A stretch of 64,000 bases of DNA, from contig NZ_JACMYC010000001.1 of assembly GCF_014266025.1 (NCBI RefSeq), forward strand, positions 434,001-498,000, read 5' to 3'. Positions within the stretch are counted from its first letter, which is position 1. Each line of letters begins with the position of its first letter. The position numbers and the translations under genes are program-made. Positions 32,364 through 41,029 of the stretch are shown here, one piece after another. The DNA is from Nocardioides deserti. GTDB taxonomy: Bacteria; Actinomycetota; Actinomycetes; Propionibacteriales; Nocardioidaceae. The notes under the pieces are model-generated. The model did not search any database. It had not been told where the DNA came from and saw only the letters and a list, made by a program, of their open reading frames with translations.

Positions 32364-33625
32364 TGACGCTCCCCGGACTCCTCCCCGAGCTGGAGGTCAT
32401 CCGCAAGGACTTCCCGATCCTCGAGCGCACGCTCGCGGGCGGGATGCCGCTGGTGTACCTCGACAGCGCGAACACCTCGCAGAAGCCGCAGTGCGTGATC
32501 GACGCGATGGTCGACCACCTCGAGCGGCACAACGCGAACGTCGCGCGCGCCATGCACCAGCTCGGGGCGGAGTCCTCCGAGGCGTTCGAGAACGCGCGCG
32601 ACGTGGTCGCGCGGTTCATCGGCGCCCCGAGCCGCGACGAGGTGATCTTCACCAAGAACGCCTCCGAGGCGCTCAACCTCGTCGCCAACACGCTCGCCTG
32701 GGCGACCGGCGACCTGGCGATCGGGGAGGGCGACGAGGTCGTCATCACCGAGATGGAGCACCACTCCAACATCGTGCCGTGGCAGCTGCTCACCGAGCGC
32801 AAGGGCGCCACGCTGCGGTGGTTCGGCCTGACCGAGTCCGGCGAGCTCGACCTGGCCGACATCGACTCGCTGATCACCGAGCGGACCAAGGTCGTCTCGC
32901 TGACCTGGGTCTCGAACATGCTCGGCACGATCAACCCGGTCAAGGAGATCGCCCGGCGCGCTCACGAGGTCGGCGCGATCGTCGTCGTCGACGCCTCGCA
33001 GGCCGCGCCGCAGCTGCCGGTCGACGTCACCGAGGTCGACGCCGACGTGCTGGTCTTCACCGGCCACAAGGTCGTGGGCCCGACCGGCATCGGCGTCCTG
33101 TGGGGCAAGCGCTCGCTGCTCGAGCAGCTGCCGCCGTTCCTCGGCGGCGGCGAGATGATCGAGACCGTCCGCATGGAGCGGTCGACGTACGCCGGGATCC
33201 CGCACAAGTTCGAGGCCGGCACCCCGCCGATCGTCGAGGCCGTCGGCCTCGGCGCCGCGTTGGAGTACCTCGCGGCCATCGGGCTGGACAACATCCACCG
33301 CCACGAGCAGGCGATCACGGCGTACGCGCTCGACGGGCTCGCCACGATCCCCGGCCTCCGCGTCCTCGGCCCGCTCGACGCCGCCCGGCGCGGGGGAGCG
33401 GTCGCGTTCGAGATGGACGGCGTGCACCCCCACGACATCGCCCAGGTGCTCGACTCGCGCGGCGTCGCCGTGCGGGCGGGCCACCACTGCGCGAAGCCGG
33501 CGCACGCGCGCTTCGGCGTGCAGAGCTCGACCCGGATGTCGTCGTACCTCTACACGACCCCCGCGGAGATCGACGCCCTCGTGGAGGGCCTCGAGCACAC
33601 CCGCGCGTACTTCAAGGTGGGCTGA
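32363..33625 (+). CDS. sufS: Cysteine desulfurase SufS
   Basis: PLP-dependent group II cysteine desulfurase supplying persulfide sulfur. Of 420 residues, the PLP Lys236 lies in FTGHKVVGPTGIGVLWG. The PLP-contacting Asp is in VVVDASQAAPQ, the His-rich EMEHHSNIVPWQ is upstream, and the catalytic Cys376 sits in VRAGHHCAKPAH. The next gene, sufU, is the sulfur acceptor of SufS in Gram-positives. The frame starts at ATG 32363, sharing a base with the sufC stop. Confidence 0.98.
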   Translation: MTLPGLLPELEVIRKDFPILERTLAGGMPLVYLDSANTSQKPQCVIDAMVDHLERHNANVARAMHQLGAESSEAFENARDVVARFIGAPSRDEVIFTKNASEALNLVANTLAWATGDLAIGEGDEVVITEMEHHSNIVPWQLLTERKGATLRWFGLTESGELDLADIDSLITERTKVVSLTWVSNMLGTINPVKEIARRAHEVGAIVVVDASQAAPQLPVDVTEVDADVLVFTGHKVVGPTGIGVLWGKRSLLEQLPPFLGGGEMIETVRMERSTYAGIPHKFEAGTPPIVEAVGLGAALEYLAAIGLDNIHRHEQAITAYALDGLATIPGLRVLGPLDAARRGGAVAFEMDGVHPHDIAQVLDSRGVAVRAGHHCAKPAHARFGVQSSTRMSSYLYTTPAEIDALVEGLEHTRAYFKVG

Positions 33626-33628
33626 GGA

Positions 33629-34078
33629 ATGAACGCCGAGCTGGACTCGCTCTACCAGGAGATCATCCTGGACCACTACAAGAACCCGCACCACGCCGGC
33701 CTGCGCGACCCCTACGAGGCCGAGGTGCACCACGTGAACCCGACCTGCGGCGACGAGGTGACGCTGCGCGTCCACATCGCCGAGGGCACGGTGGTCGACG
33801 TGTCGTACGACGCCGTCGGCTGCTCGATCTCGCAGGCATCCGCGTCGGTGATGACCGACCTCGTGATCGGCAAGCCGGTCGACGAGGCGATGTCGGTCCA
33901 CGAGGAGTTCCTGACCCTGATGCAGGGCAAGGGGACCGTGGAGCCCGACGAGGACGTGCTGGAGGACGGCATCGCCTTCGCCGGTGTCGCGAAGTTCCCC
34001 GCGCGCGTCAAGTGCGCACTGCTGTCCTGGATGGCCTGGAAGGACGCCACCGCCCGATCCCTGGAGGAGACCCGATGA
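33629..34078 (+). CDS. sufU: Zinc-dependent sulfurtransferase SufU
   Basis: Accepts persulfide from SufS for cluster assembly. The 149-residue protein keeps the IscU-fold ligands: Cys40 and Asp42 in NPTCGDE, Cys65 in AVGCSISQASASVM and a third Cys in VKCALLSW. The insertion before the last Cys is typical of SufU rather than IscU. It lies 3 bp after sufS, and its stop overlaps the sufT ATG (ATGA). Confidence 0.97.
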   Translation: MNAELDSLYQEIILDHYKNPHHAGLRDPYEAEVHHVNPTCGDEVTLRVHIAEGTVVDVSYDAVGCSISQASASVMTDLVIGKPVDEAMSVHEEFLTLMQGKGTVEPDEDVLEDGIAFAGVAKFPARVKCALLSWMAWKDATARSLEETR

Positions 34079-34455
34079 CCGAGCTCGACCACTCCGACCT
34101 GCCGGAGGTCCCCGAGGCCACCGGTGCCGCCCCCGCCGGCTCCTCGACCGTCTCGCCCGAGGAGGTCACCGAGGCGATGAAGGACGTCGTCGACCCCGAG
34201 CTGGGGATCAACGTCGTCGACCTGGGCCTGGTGTACGACGTGCACGTCGACGAGGGCTCGAACGTCGTCCTCGACATGACGCTCACCTCCGCGGCCTGCC
34301 CGCTGACCGACGTCATCCAGGACCAGACCAACGCCGCGCTCGAGGGCCTGGTCAACGACGTCGCGATCAACTGGGTCTGGATGCCGCCGTGGGGCCCGGA
34401 CAAGATCACCCCCGACGGCCGCGAGCAGCTGCGCGCCCTCGGCTTCAACGTCTGA
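34075..34455 (+). CDS. sufT: SufT-like metal-sulfur cluster biosynthesis protein (MIP18/DUF59)
   Basis: A 126-residue DUF59 protein. The core EVTEAMKDVVDPELGINVVDLGLVYDV and TSAACPLTDVIQDQTNAAL (with the conserved Cys) and the C-terminal WVWMPPWGPDKITPDGREQLRALGF match SufT. An acidic, Pro/Ala-rich stretch of about 25 residues precedes the domain. SufT helps maturation of Fe-S proteins downstream of SufBCD. It is the last clear suf gene. Confidence 0.95.
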   Translation: MTELDHSDLPEVPEATGAAPAGSSTVSPEEVTEAMKDVVDPELGINVVDLGLVYDVHVDEGSNVVLDMTLTSAACPLTDVIQDQTNAALEGLVNDVAINWVWMPPWGPDKITPDGREQLRALGFNV

Positions 34456-34462
34456 GCCGCAC

Positions 34463-34981
34463 GTGAGCAACCAGCCGCCTGAGGTCTCGGCCGAGGTCGA
34501 GGCGTTCTGGGTCCTCGCGCGCCGGCAGGCGCGGCTGGAGCGGCTGCCCGGCTACTTCGGCCCGTCCGCGCTGGCCTCGCTGCCGCCGCCGGCGTGGTCC
34601 TTCGGGGCCTCGCCCGCGCAGGCCGACGAGCTCGCCGACCTGGTGGCCGACGGGGTCAAGACGGCGACGGCGAGCGCCGCGGAGGACTACGCCGCCGAGG
34701 GCGTGCCGCTGCCCGAGCCGGGCACGCTCGGCATCGTCCTCGACGGCTCCGGCCACCCGCGCGCGCTCGTGACCACCACCGCGGTCGAGGTCGTGCCCTT
34801 CGACCAGGTGCCGGCCGAGCACGCGCACGCCGAGGGCGAGGGCGACCGGTCGCTCGCCACCTGGCGCGCGCGGCACGAGGCGTTCTTCCGCGACGACGAC
34901 CCGCACGGCCGCGGGTTCCGCCCGGACATGCCGGTCGTGCTCGAGCGGTTTCGCGTGCTGCACCCCAAACCCGGGCGGTGA
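34463..34981 (+). CDS. ASCH domain protein
   Basis: A 172-residue protein with an ASCH (PUA-like, RNA-binding) fold. WSFGASPAQADELADLVADGVKTATASAA, then PEPGTLGIVLDGSGHPRALVTTTAVEVVPFDQV and RSLATWRARHEAFFR follow the family pattern (G-x-K-T-A-T loop, central beta-barrel, WR/HxxFF end). ASCH proteins include nucleotide or modified-RNA hydrolases and putative translation regulators. It lies 7 bp after sufT and overlaps the next gene, a release-factor-like protein, which supports an RNA-related role. Confidence 0.85.
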   Translation: MSNQPPEVSAEVEAFWVLARRQARLERLPGYFGPSALASLPPPAWSFGASPAQADELADLVADGVKTATASAAEDYAAEGVPLPEPGTLGIVLDGSGHPRALVTTTAVEVVPFDQVPAEHAHAEGEGDRSLATWRARHEAFFRDDDPHGRGFRPDMPVVLERFRVLHPKPGR

Positions 34982-35610
34982 GCACCTCCGCCGTCGTGCC
35001 CGTGCCCACCGAGCGGTGGGAGCGGTGGGTGCTGAACTTCCAGGGCCGCCACGGCCCGACCGCTCTGGCGGTCGTCTCCGGTGCGCTGACCGGCAGCGCC
35101 CAGGACGGGTCGACCTTCGCGGCGTCCCTGCCCTTCGAGGCGGCGTACGCCGGCCTGCCGGACGCCGACGCGTTCGCCGCCGCCGCCCGCGAAGCGGTGC
35201 CCGCGGACTGGGGCGTGCTGCTCGTGCGCAAGGGCGGCTTCGCCGTCGCTCGGCTCGCCGGCACGGCCGTCGTGGACTCCAAGGTCGGCCAGCGGCACGT
35301 CCAGGGCCGCACCAAGGCCGGCGGGCAGAGCCAGCAGCGGTTCGCGCGCCGTCGCGACAACCAGGCGCGGGCCGCCTACGAGGCCGCGGCCGGCCATGCC
35401 GCCCGCGTCCTCGCGAGCCTCTCCGGCCTCGACGGTCCGGTCGTCACCGGCGGGGACCGGCCGGCGGTCGAGGAGGTCCTGGGCGGGGCGCCGCTCGACC
35501 GGCTCCGCGTGGTCGGCCCTTGGCTCGCCGTGCCCGATCCTCGGCGGGCGGTGCTCGACCAGGCCGTCCGCGACGCCTGCTCGCTGCAGGTCGAGGTCGT
35601 GAACGCCTGA
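34978..35610 (+). CDS. acVLRF1-type release factor-like peptidyl-tRNA hydrolase
   Basis: A 210-residue protein of the actinobacterial VLRF1 group, related to the eukaryotic ribosome-quality-control enzyme Vms1/ANKZF1. The catalytic core VVDSKVGQRHVQGRTKAGGQSQQRFARRR contains the GGQ-like AGGQS loop used to hydrolyse peptidyl-tRNA. The following Arg-rich helix would contact RNA. GTG 34978 overlaps the ASCH gene stop (GTGA), so the two are co-translated. The function in stalled-ribosome rescue is inferred from the family. Confidence 0.85.
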   Translation: MSTSAVVPVPTERWERWVLNFQGRHGPTALAVVSGALTGSAQDGSTFAASLPFEAAYAGLPDADAFAAAAREAVPADWGVLLVRKGGFAVARLAGTAVVDSKVGQRHVQGRTKAGGQSQQRFARRRDNQARAAYEAAAGHAARVLASLSGLDGPVVTGGDRPAVEEVLGGAPLDRLRVVGPWLAVPDPRRAVLDQAVRDACSLQVEVVNA

Positions 35611-35683
35611 GCGCTCCGGCGCGCGCGTGCGGCCTGCACAGGATCTCCACGCGCTGTGCGAGTCTTCCGCACACGACTTCTCC

Positions 35684-35689
35684 TAGCGT
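35684..35689 (+). promoter_or_regulatory. -10, leaderless type
   Basis: TAGCGT ends 7 nt before the ATG at 35697. A GTGCG-AGTCTTC-CGCAC inverted repeat lies just upstream at about 35655-35671 and could be an operator. Confidence 0.5.
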
Positions 35690-35696
35690 CCCCCGC

Positions 35697-36626
35697 ATGA
35701 TCAGCGTGCGAGGACTCACCAAGCAGTACGGCGACGTGCGCGCCGTGGACGACCTCACCTTCGATGTCGAGCCCGGCAAGGTGACCGGGTTCCTGGGGCC
35801 GAACGGGGCCGGGAAGTCGACGACCATGCGGATGGTCCTCGGGCTGGACCGTCCGACCGCCGGCACGGCCACCATCGCCGGCCGGCCGTACGCCGCCCTC
35901 GACGCGCCGCTGCGCGAGGTCGGCGCGCTGCTCGATGCCGGCGCCGTGCACCCGGGTCGCACCGGGCGCGCGCACCTGCGGATCGCCGCCCGCAGCAACG
36001 GGATCCCGCTGCGCCGGGTGGAGGAGGTCATCGGCGTGGTCGGCCTCGACCCGGCCGCCCGCCGGCGGGTGCGGAGCTACTCGCTCGGCATGCGGCAGCG
36101 CCTCGGCATCGCCGGCGCGCTGCTCGGTGACCCGCCCGTGCTCCTCTTCGATGAGCCGGTCAACGGCCTCGATCTCGACGGGGTGCGGTGGATCCGCGGC
36201 CTCCTGCGCCGGTTCGCCGACGAGGGGCGGACGGTGCTGGTCTCCAGCCACCTGATGAGCGAGATGCAGCTGGTCGCCGACCGACTGCTCGTCATCGGGC
36301 GCGGCCGGATGATCGCCGACGCGGCGATCGACGAGGTCCTGCACGGTCTGGACGGTCGGCGGGTCCGCGTGCGCAGCCCGCGGGTCGAGGAGCTGCAGGC
36401 CGCGCTGGCCGGCCGCGCGGAGACCGTCCGCGTCGCCGACGACGAGATCGAGGTCCGCGGGCTCGAGGTGGCGGCCGTGGGGGACGCGGCTCACGCGGCA
36501 CGCGTGCCGGTGCACCACCTCGCGGAGGCGGAGCAGTCCCTCGAGCATGCCTACCTGGCGCTCACCGGGGACAGCGTCGAGCACGTCGGCCGGCTCGCGG
36601 ACACGGTCGCCGAGGTGGCCCGGTGA
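35697..36626 (+). CDS. ABC transporter ATP-binding protein
   Basis: This 309-residue ATPase starts MISVRGLTKQYGDVRAVDDL. It has Walker A GPNGAGKST, a short Q-loop region EVGALLDAGAVHPG, signature RSYSLGMRQRLGIA, Walker B VLLFDEPVNGLD and switch His in LVSSHLMSEM. The QRLGIA/VNGLD style matches ATPases of bacitracin/lantibiotic-type ABC-2 exporters. ATG 35697 is set by the TAGCGT 7 nt upstream; the open frame back to 35016 is a shadow. It is translated with the permease (GTGA overlap). Confidence 0.93.
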   Translation: MISVRGLTKQYGDVRAVDDLTFDVEPGKVTGFLGPNGAGKSTTMRMVLGLDRPTAGTATIAGRPYAALDAPLREVGALLDAGAVHPGRTGRAHLRIAARSNGIPLRRVEEVIGVVGLDPAARRRVRSYSLGMRQRLGIAGALLGDPPVLLFDEPVNGLDLDGVRWIRGLLRRFADEGRTVLVSSHLMSEMQLVADRLLVIGRGRMIADAAIDEVLHGLDGRRVRVRSPRVEELQAALAGRAETVRVADDEIEVRGLEVAAVGDAAHAARVPVHHLAEAEQSLEHAYLALTGDSVEHVGRLADTVAEVAR

Positions 36627-37387
36627 GCGCGCGGTCGCTGCGGTGCACGGCAGCCGCCGAGTGGAGCCGGATCTGGACGGTCAGGTCGAGCTGGCTGCTC
36701 GCCGGTGTGACGGCGCTGGTGGTGCTCAGCATCAGCATCCTCGTCGGTCTCGAGGCCGCGGACGACCCGGCCGGGGTGCCGGCCGACGCGAGCGCCTGGG
36801 ACGGCGGCCGGCCCACCGCGATGTTCGCGCTCTTCGGGGTGCTGGCGCTGGCGGTGGTGGCGAGCACCGCCGACCACGGCACCGGCGGGATCGTGCCGAC
36901 CCTGCAATGGACGCCCCGGCGCCACCTGCTGCTGGTGGCGCGGGTGGGGGTCATCGCGCTCACGACGTCCGCGCTCGGCGTGCTGCTCGTCGCGGGCGCC
37001 GGCTCCGTCGTGTGGTCGCTGGTGCCGGAGATCGGCCTGCCCGCGAGGCAGGGCGCCGAGGTGTTGGGCGGTGTCGCGATCGTGCTAGCGGCCGGAGCCG
37101 TCATGGCGGTCGGCCTGGGTCTGCTGCTGCGCAGCACCGCGGGAGGCCTGGTGAGCGTGAGCGCGCTCGTGCTCGTGCTGCCGATGCTCCTGGCCCAGCT
37201 GCCCTACGGCTGGTCCCAGGAGCTGGCCACGGTGATGCCCGGGTCGGGGGCGCTCTTCCTGGTGTTCGGGGAGGGCCCGAGTGACGACATGACGACCACG
37301 TCGGCGCGGTTGACGCTGGCCGTCTGGGCGCTCGGCGCGCTGCTCACCGGCGGCGCCCGGCTGCTACGAGGTGACGCGGACCGCTGA
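36623..37387 (+). CDS. ABC-2 type permease
   Basis: A 254-residue membrane protein with six hydrophobic segments. There is a large extracytoplasmic loop after the first helix (EAADDPAGVPADASAWDGG) and the cytosolic motif HGTGGIVPTLQWTPRRHLLLVAR after the second. This order matches permeases paired with BcrA-like ATPases. GTG 36623 overlaps the ATPase stop. The substrate is unknown; self-resistance or lipid export is possible. Confidence 0.88.
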   Translation: MSARSLRCTAAAEWSRIWTVRSSWLLAGVTALVVLSISILVGLEAADDPAGVPADASAWDGGRPTAMFALFGVLALAVVASTADHGTGGIVPTLQWTPRRHLLLVARVGVIALTTSALGVLLVAGAGSVVWSLVPEIGLPARQGAEVLGGVAIVLAAGAVMAVGLGLLLRSTAGGLVSVSALVLVLPMLLAQLPYGWSQELATVMPGSGALFLVFGEGPSDDMTTTSARLTLAVWALGALLTGGARLLRGDADR

Positions 37388-37432
37388 GGTTCTCCCTGCG
37401 CGCGCCTGCGTGACGCGGCGGCCGCCCGTGGC

Positions 37433-37438
37433 TAGCGT
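37433..37438 (+). promoter_or_regulatory. -10, leaderless type
   Basis: TAGCGT ends 7 nt before the ATG at 37446. Confidence 0.5.
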
Positions 37439-37445
37439 CCGAGCC

Positions 37446-38351
37446 ATGTGGCAGCCCGAGCCGGGGTGGCTGGCGATGCCCGGCGGCAGCGGTACGTCCA
37501 CCGTCGGGGTCTGGCGCACGGTCCTCGGCGACCAGCCGGTCGTGGTCAAGCGCCTCGCGCGCCCGGCCCCCGGCGACCCGGACGAGCTCTCCGACCCGCA
37601 CCACCCGGCGTACTGGCGGCGGGCGGCGGACGTGCTCACCAGCGGGCTCGTCGTGGGAACGCCGGGCCTGCGGGCGGACCCGCAGGCCGCCGCCGAGGAG
37701 GACGAGGACGGGATCACGCTGACCCAGGCGTGGGTCGAGGACGCGGCGAACAGCGGGCTCTTCGTGGCCCGCTGCCTGGGGACGTTCGCCGGTGCGACGC
37801 TCGACGGGCCGGCGCTGGCGCGCGGCCAGCTGCGGCACCGGATGACGCGCGTCGAGCGCAACGGCGGATGGCGCACCCTGGCGCGCACCACGGTCGCCGA
37901 CGTCGCCGACCACCTGTGGAGCCGACGGCTCGCGCTGCTCGGCGGGCTCGACGACCTGCCGCAGGTGCCGCAGCACGGCGACCCGACACCCGCGAACCTG
38001 CCCGGCCGCGACGGCGACGACGTGCTCGCCCTCGACTGGGGCACGCTCGGCCACGGGCCGGTCGGTGCCGACCTCGGCTACTACGCGCTGCAGGCCCGCG
38101 AGGAGCTCGAGCCGCTGGTCGAGGCGTACCTGCTCGGCCTGCCCGACGGGCTCGCCTCGCCCGAGCAGGTGCTGCACGGCGCCCGGGTGACCGCTGTGCT
38201 CACCGCGCTCAACCGCGCGGAGTGGGCGCTGGCCCGGGTCGCCGGGGGAGAGGGCGCCCTCGCCGGCAAGTACCGCCACCCTGCCGTCGCTCCCCACCTG
38301 CGTGCCCTCCAACGCCAGGCCACCCACCTCGAGGCGCTGCTCCGCGGCTGA
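37446..38351 (+). CDS. Aminoglycoside phosphotransferase-fold kinase-like protein
   Basis: A 301-residue protein of the choline/APH kinase superfamily. The N-terminal lobe has VWRTVLGDQPVVVKRLARP (the ATP-binding Lys in VVVKRL). The C-terminal lobe has the catalytic loop QHGDPTPANLPG (HGDxxxxN) and metal-binding LALDWGTLGHGPVGADL. The substrate is unknown, since this fold covers antibiotic, choline, sugar and macrolide kinases. The ATG start 7 nt after TAGCGT suggests leaderless expression. It is convergent with the metallopeptidase gene. Confidence 0.85.
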   Translation: MWQPEPGWLAMPGGSGTSTVGVWRTVLGDQPVVVKRLARPAPGDPDELSDPHHPAYWRRAADVLTSGLVVGTPGLRADPQAAAEEDEDGITLTQAWVEDAANSGLFVARCLGTFAGATLDGPALARGQLRHRMTRVERNGGWRTLARTTVADVADHLWSRRLALLGGLDDLPQVPQHGDPTPANLPGRDGDDVLALDWGTLGHGPVGADLGYYALQAREELEPLVEAYLLGLPDGLASPEQVLHGARVTAVLTALNRAEWALARVAGGEGALAGKYRHPAVAPHLRALQRQATHLEALLRG

Positions 38352-38372
38352 GTCGCCGACCAGCGCCGTCGG

Positions 38373-39341
38373 TCAGAGCCGTTCGGCGGCGAAGGTGTCG
38401 CAGGCGTCGAGCGAGCCGGTGTCGAAGCCGGTCCGGAACCACCGCACGCGCATCGCAGCGGAGCCGTGCGTCCACGACTCCTCGCTGACCTGGCCGCGGG
38501 TCTTCTCCTGGATCCGGTCGTCGCCCACGGCCTCGGCGGCGGCGACGGCCTCCTCGACGTCGCGCTGGGTCAGCTCGCTGATGAGCACCTGGCCGTCGGC
38601 GTCCTCGGTGGAGGTGGCCGCGCGCGTCCACATGCCGGCGTAGCAGTCGGCTTGCAGCTCCAGGCGCACCGCGTCGCTGGTCGGGCCCTGCTGGGTGCGC
38701 ACCCTGCCCATGGTGCCGAGGAGGTTCTGGACGTGGTGGCCGTACTCGTGGGCGAGCACGTACGGCTCGACGAAGCCGCCGTCGGGTCCGCCGAGCTGGC
38801 GCTCGAGCACGGCGTCGAAGAAGGTCGAGTCGAGGTAGATCGAGGAGTCGGCGGGGCAGTAGAACGGGCCGACGTCGGAGCTCGCCCCGCCGCAGCCGGT
38901 CTGCGTCGAGCCGGAGAATGTCGCGAGCTGCTCGACCGGCTGGAACCGGCCGCCGAGCTCGTCGGACCAGAAGTCGTGCAGCGAGTTCTCGACCGCGACC
39001 CGGGCGCAGTCGACGTCGTTGTTGGCGTCCTCGCCGGTCCGGCAGTTCTCGTAGCGGTCGCTGCCGGCGAACCGGCTGGTGTCGTACGACGCCGCGCCCA
39101 GGCCCGGCACGCCGCCCCCACCGCCGCCGTCGGTCATGCACTGCGTGAGCACCAGGAACAGCACGACGACGATGACGCCACCGATGCCGCCGCCGGCACG
39201 CATGCCACCGGGGATCATCATCGGGCCGCCGCCGCGGCCGCCGCCCAGCCCGCCGCCCCCGCGGCCGAGGGCGCCGCCACCGCCGCGCCCGCGGTCGCGG
39301 ACCCGCCCCGTGTCCAGCCGCGCCTTGGGGTTGAACCGCAT
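38373..39341 (-). CDS. Neutral zinc metallopeptidase (YpfJ family)
   Basis: Membrane-anchored YpfJ/KPN_02809-type metalloprotease of 322 aa. The N-terminus is Arg/Gly-rich low complexity (RDRGRGGGGALGRGGGG), then one transmembrane helix (about residues 50-67) and a Gly-run linker. The catalytic domain carries the zinc motif LAHEYGHHVQNLLG and the later Glu in LELQADCYAGMW. The protease domain would face outside. Its substrate is unknown. The ATG 39341 has GGAGTCACC just upstream. It is divergent from the ABC-F gene. Confidence 0.92.
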   Translation of the reverse strand: MRFNPKARLDTGRVRDRGRGGGGALGRGGGGLGGGRGGGPMMIPGGMRAGGGIGGVIVVVLFLVLTQCMTDGGGGGGVPGLGAASYDTSRFAGSDRYENCRTGEDANNDVDCARVAVENSLHDFWSDELGGRFQPVEQLATFSGSTQTGCGGASSDVGPFYCPADSSIYLDSTFFDAVLERQLGGPDGGFVEPYVLAHEYGHHVQNLLGTMGRVRTQQGPTSDAVRLELQADCYAGMWTRAATSTEDADGQVLISELTQRDVEEAVAAAEAVGDDRIQEKTRGQVSEESWTHGSAAMRVRWFRTGFDTGSLDACDTFAAERL

Positions 39342-39392
39342 GGTGACTCCTCACACGTGCCTGGGGTTTCGTGCGTGGCCCGTACCCACAAC

Positions 39393-39398
39393 TAGACT
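39393..39398 (+). promoter_or_regulatory. -10 of the ABC-F gene
   Basis: TAGACT ends 10 nt before the ATG at 39409. Confidence 0.45.
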
Positions 39399-39408
39399 CG
39401 CTCTCCTC

Positions 39409-41007
39409 ATGATCACCGCCACCCAGCTGGAAGTCCGAGCGGGCGCGCGACTGCTCATGGAGGACGTCAGCTTCCGCGTCGCCGCCGGCGACAAGATCGG
39501 TCTGGTCGGGCGCAACGGCGCCGGCAAGACGACGCTGACCAAGATCCTCGCCGGCGAGGGCCAGCCCGCGAGCGGGACGGTGACCACCACCACCGAGGTC
39601 GGCTACCTCCCGCAGGACCCCCGCACGGGCGACCCGGAGGTGCTGGCCCGCGACCGCATCCTGTCCGCACGCGGGCTCGATGCCGTCGTACGCCGTCTGC
39701 GCGACGCCGAGGCCGCGATGGGCAGCGACGACCCGGCCGTCCGCGACAAGGCGATGCGTCGCTACGAGCGGGCCGACGCCGAGCTGCACGCCGGGGGCGG
39801 GTACGCGGCCGAGTCCGAGGCCGCGGTCATCGCGCACAGCCTGGGCATCGAGGACCGCATCCTCGCCCAGCCGCTGAAGACGCTGTCGGGTGGCCAGCGG
39901 CGCCGGGTCGAGCTGGCGCGCATCCTCTTCTCCGGTGCCGAGATCCTCATCCTCGACGAGCCGACCAACCACCTCGACGCCGACTCGATCGTGTGGCTGC
40001 GCGACTTCCTCAAGGCGCACCGCGGCGGGTTCATCGTGATCAGCCACGACAACGGGCTGCTGGAGGAGACCGTCAACAAGGTCCTCCACCTCGACGCCAA
40101 CCGCGGCGTCATCGACGTCTACAACATGGGCTGGAAGGACTACCTCGTCCAGCGCGAGACCGACGAGCGGCGCCGCAAGCGCGAGCGCGCGAACGCCGAG
40201 TCCAAGGCCAAGACGCTGACCGACCAGGCCAACCGGATGCGCGCGAAGGCGAGCAAGGCGTCGGCCGCCCAGTCGATGCTCAAGCGTGCCGAGAAGCTGG
40301 TGGCCGGGCTCGAGGGGGAGCGGCAGGCGGACAAGGTCGCGCGGATCGCCTTCCCCAAGCCGGCCGCCTGCGGCAAGACGCCGCTCACCGCGGCCGGGCT
40401 GTCGAAGTCCTACGGCTCGCTGGAGGTCTTCACCGACGTCGACCTCGCGATCGACAAGGGTTCCCGCGTCGTCATCCTCGGCCTCAACGGCGCCGGCAAG
40501 ACCACGATGCTGCGCATCCTGGCCGGCGTCGACCGGGCGGACACCGGCGAGGTCGTGCCGGGCCACGGGCTGAAGGTGGGCTACTACGCCCAGGAGCACG
40601 AGACCCTCGACACCGACCGGACCGTGCTGGAGAACATGCAGTCCGCCGCGCCGCAGCTCACCGACACCGAGGCGCGCTCGGTGCTGGGCTCGTTCCTCTT
40701 CTCCGGCGAGGACGCCCACAAGCCGGCCAAGGTGCTCTCCGGCGGCGAGAAGACCAGGCTCGCGCTGGCCTCGCTCGTCGTCTCGAGCGCGAACGTGCTG
40801 CTGCTCGACGAGCCCACCAACAACCTCGACCCGGCCTCGCGCGAGGAGGTGCTCGCGGCGATCCGCTCCTACGAGGGCGCGATCGTGCTGGTCACCCACG
40901 ACGAGGGTGCCGTCCGCGCGCTCGAGCCCGACCGGGTGCTGCTGCTCCCCGACGGCGACGAGGACCTGTGGAACGAGGGGTACGCCGACCTGGTCTCGCT
41001 GGCCTGA
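39409..41007 (+). CDS. ABC-F family ATPase (translation factor / ribosome-protection type)
   Basis: A soluble 532-residue ABC-F protein with two ATPase domains and no membrane part. Domain 1 has GRNGAGKTT and KTLSGGQRRRVELA with LILDEPTNHLD. Domain 2 has GLNGAGKTT and KVLSGGEKTRLALA with LLLDEPTNNLD. The linker (about residues 245-320) is Lys/Arg-rich and helical (ERRRKRERANAESKAKTLTDQ), as in factors that act at the ribosomal E site. Its place 5 kb after sufT corresponds to mycobacterial Rv1473. It could be a housekeeping translation factor or give ribosomal antibiotic protection; sequence alone does not decide. Confidence 0.92.
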   Translation: MITATQLEVRAGARLLMEDVSFRVAAGDKIGLVGRNGAGKTTLTKILAGEGQPASGTVTTTTEVGYLPQDPRTGDPEVLARDRILSARGLDAVVRRLRDAEAAMGSDDPAVRDKAMRRYERADAELHAGGGYAAESEAAVIAHSLGIEDRILAQPLKTLSGGQRRRVELARILFSGAEILILDEPTNHLDADSIVWLRDFLKAHRGGFIVISHDNGLLEETVNKVLHLDANRGVIDVYNMGWKDYLVQRETDERRRKRERANAESKAKTLTDQANRMRAKASKASAAQSMLKRAEKLVAGLEGERQADKVARIAFPKPAACGKTPLTAAGLSKSYGSLEVFTDVDLAIDKGSRVVILGLNGAGKTTMLRILAGVDRADTGEVVPGHGLKVGYYAQEHETLDTDRTVLENMQSAAPQLTDTEARSVLGSFLFSGEDAHKPAKVLSGGEKTRLALASLVVSSANVLLLDEPTNNLDPASREEVLAAIRSYEGAIVLVTHDEGAVRALEPDRVLLLPDGDEDLWNEGYADLVSLA

Positions 41008-41029
41008 TCTCGCTCGCGGACTCCCGTCC

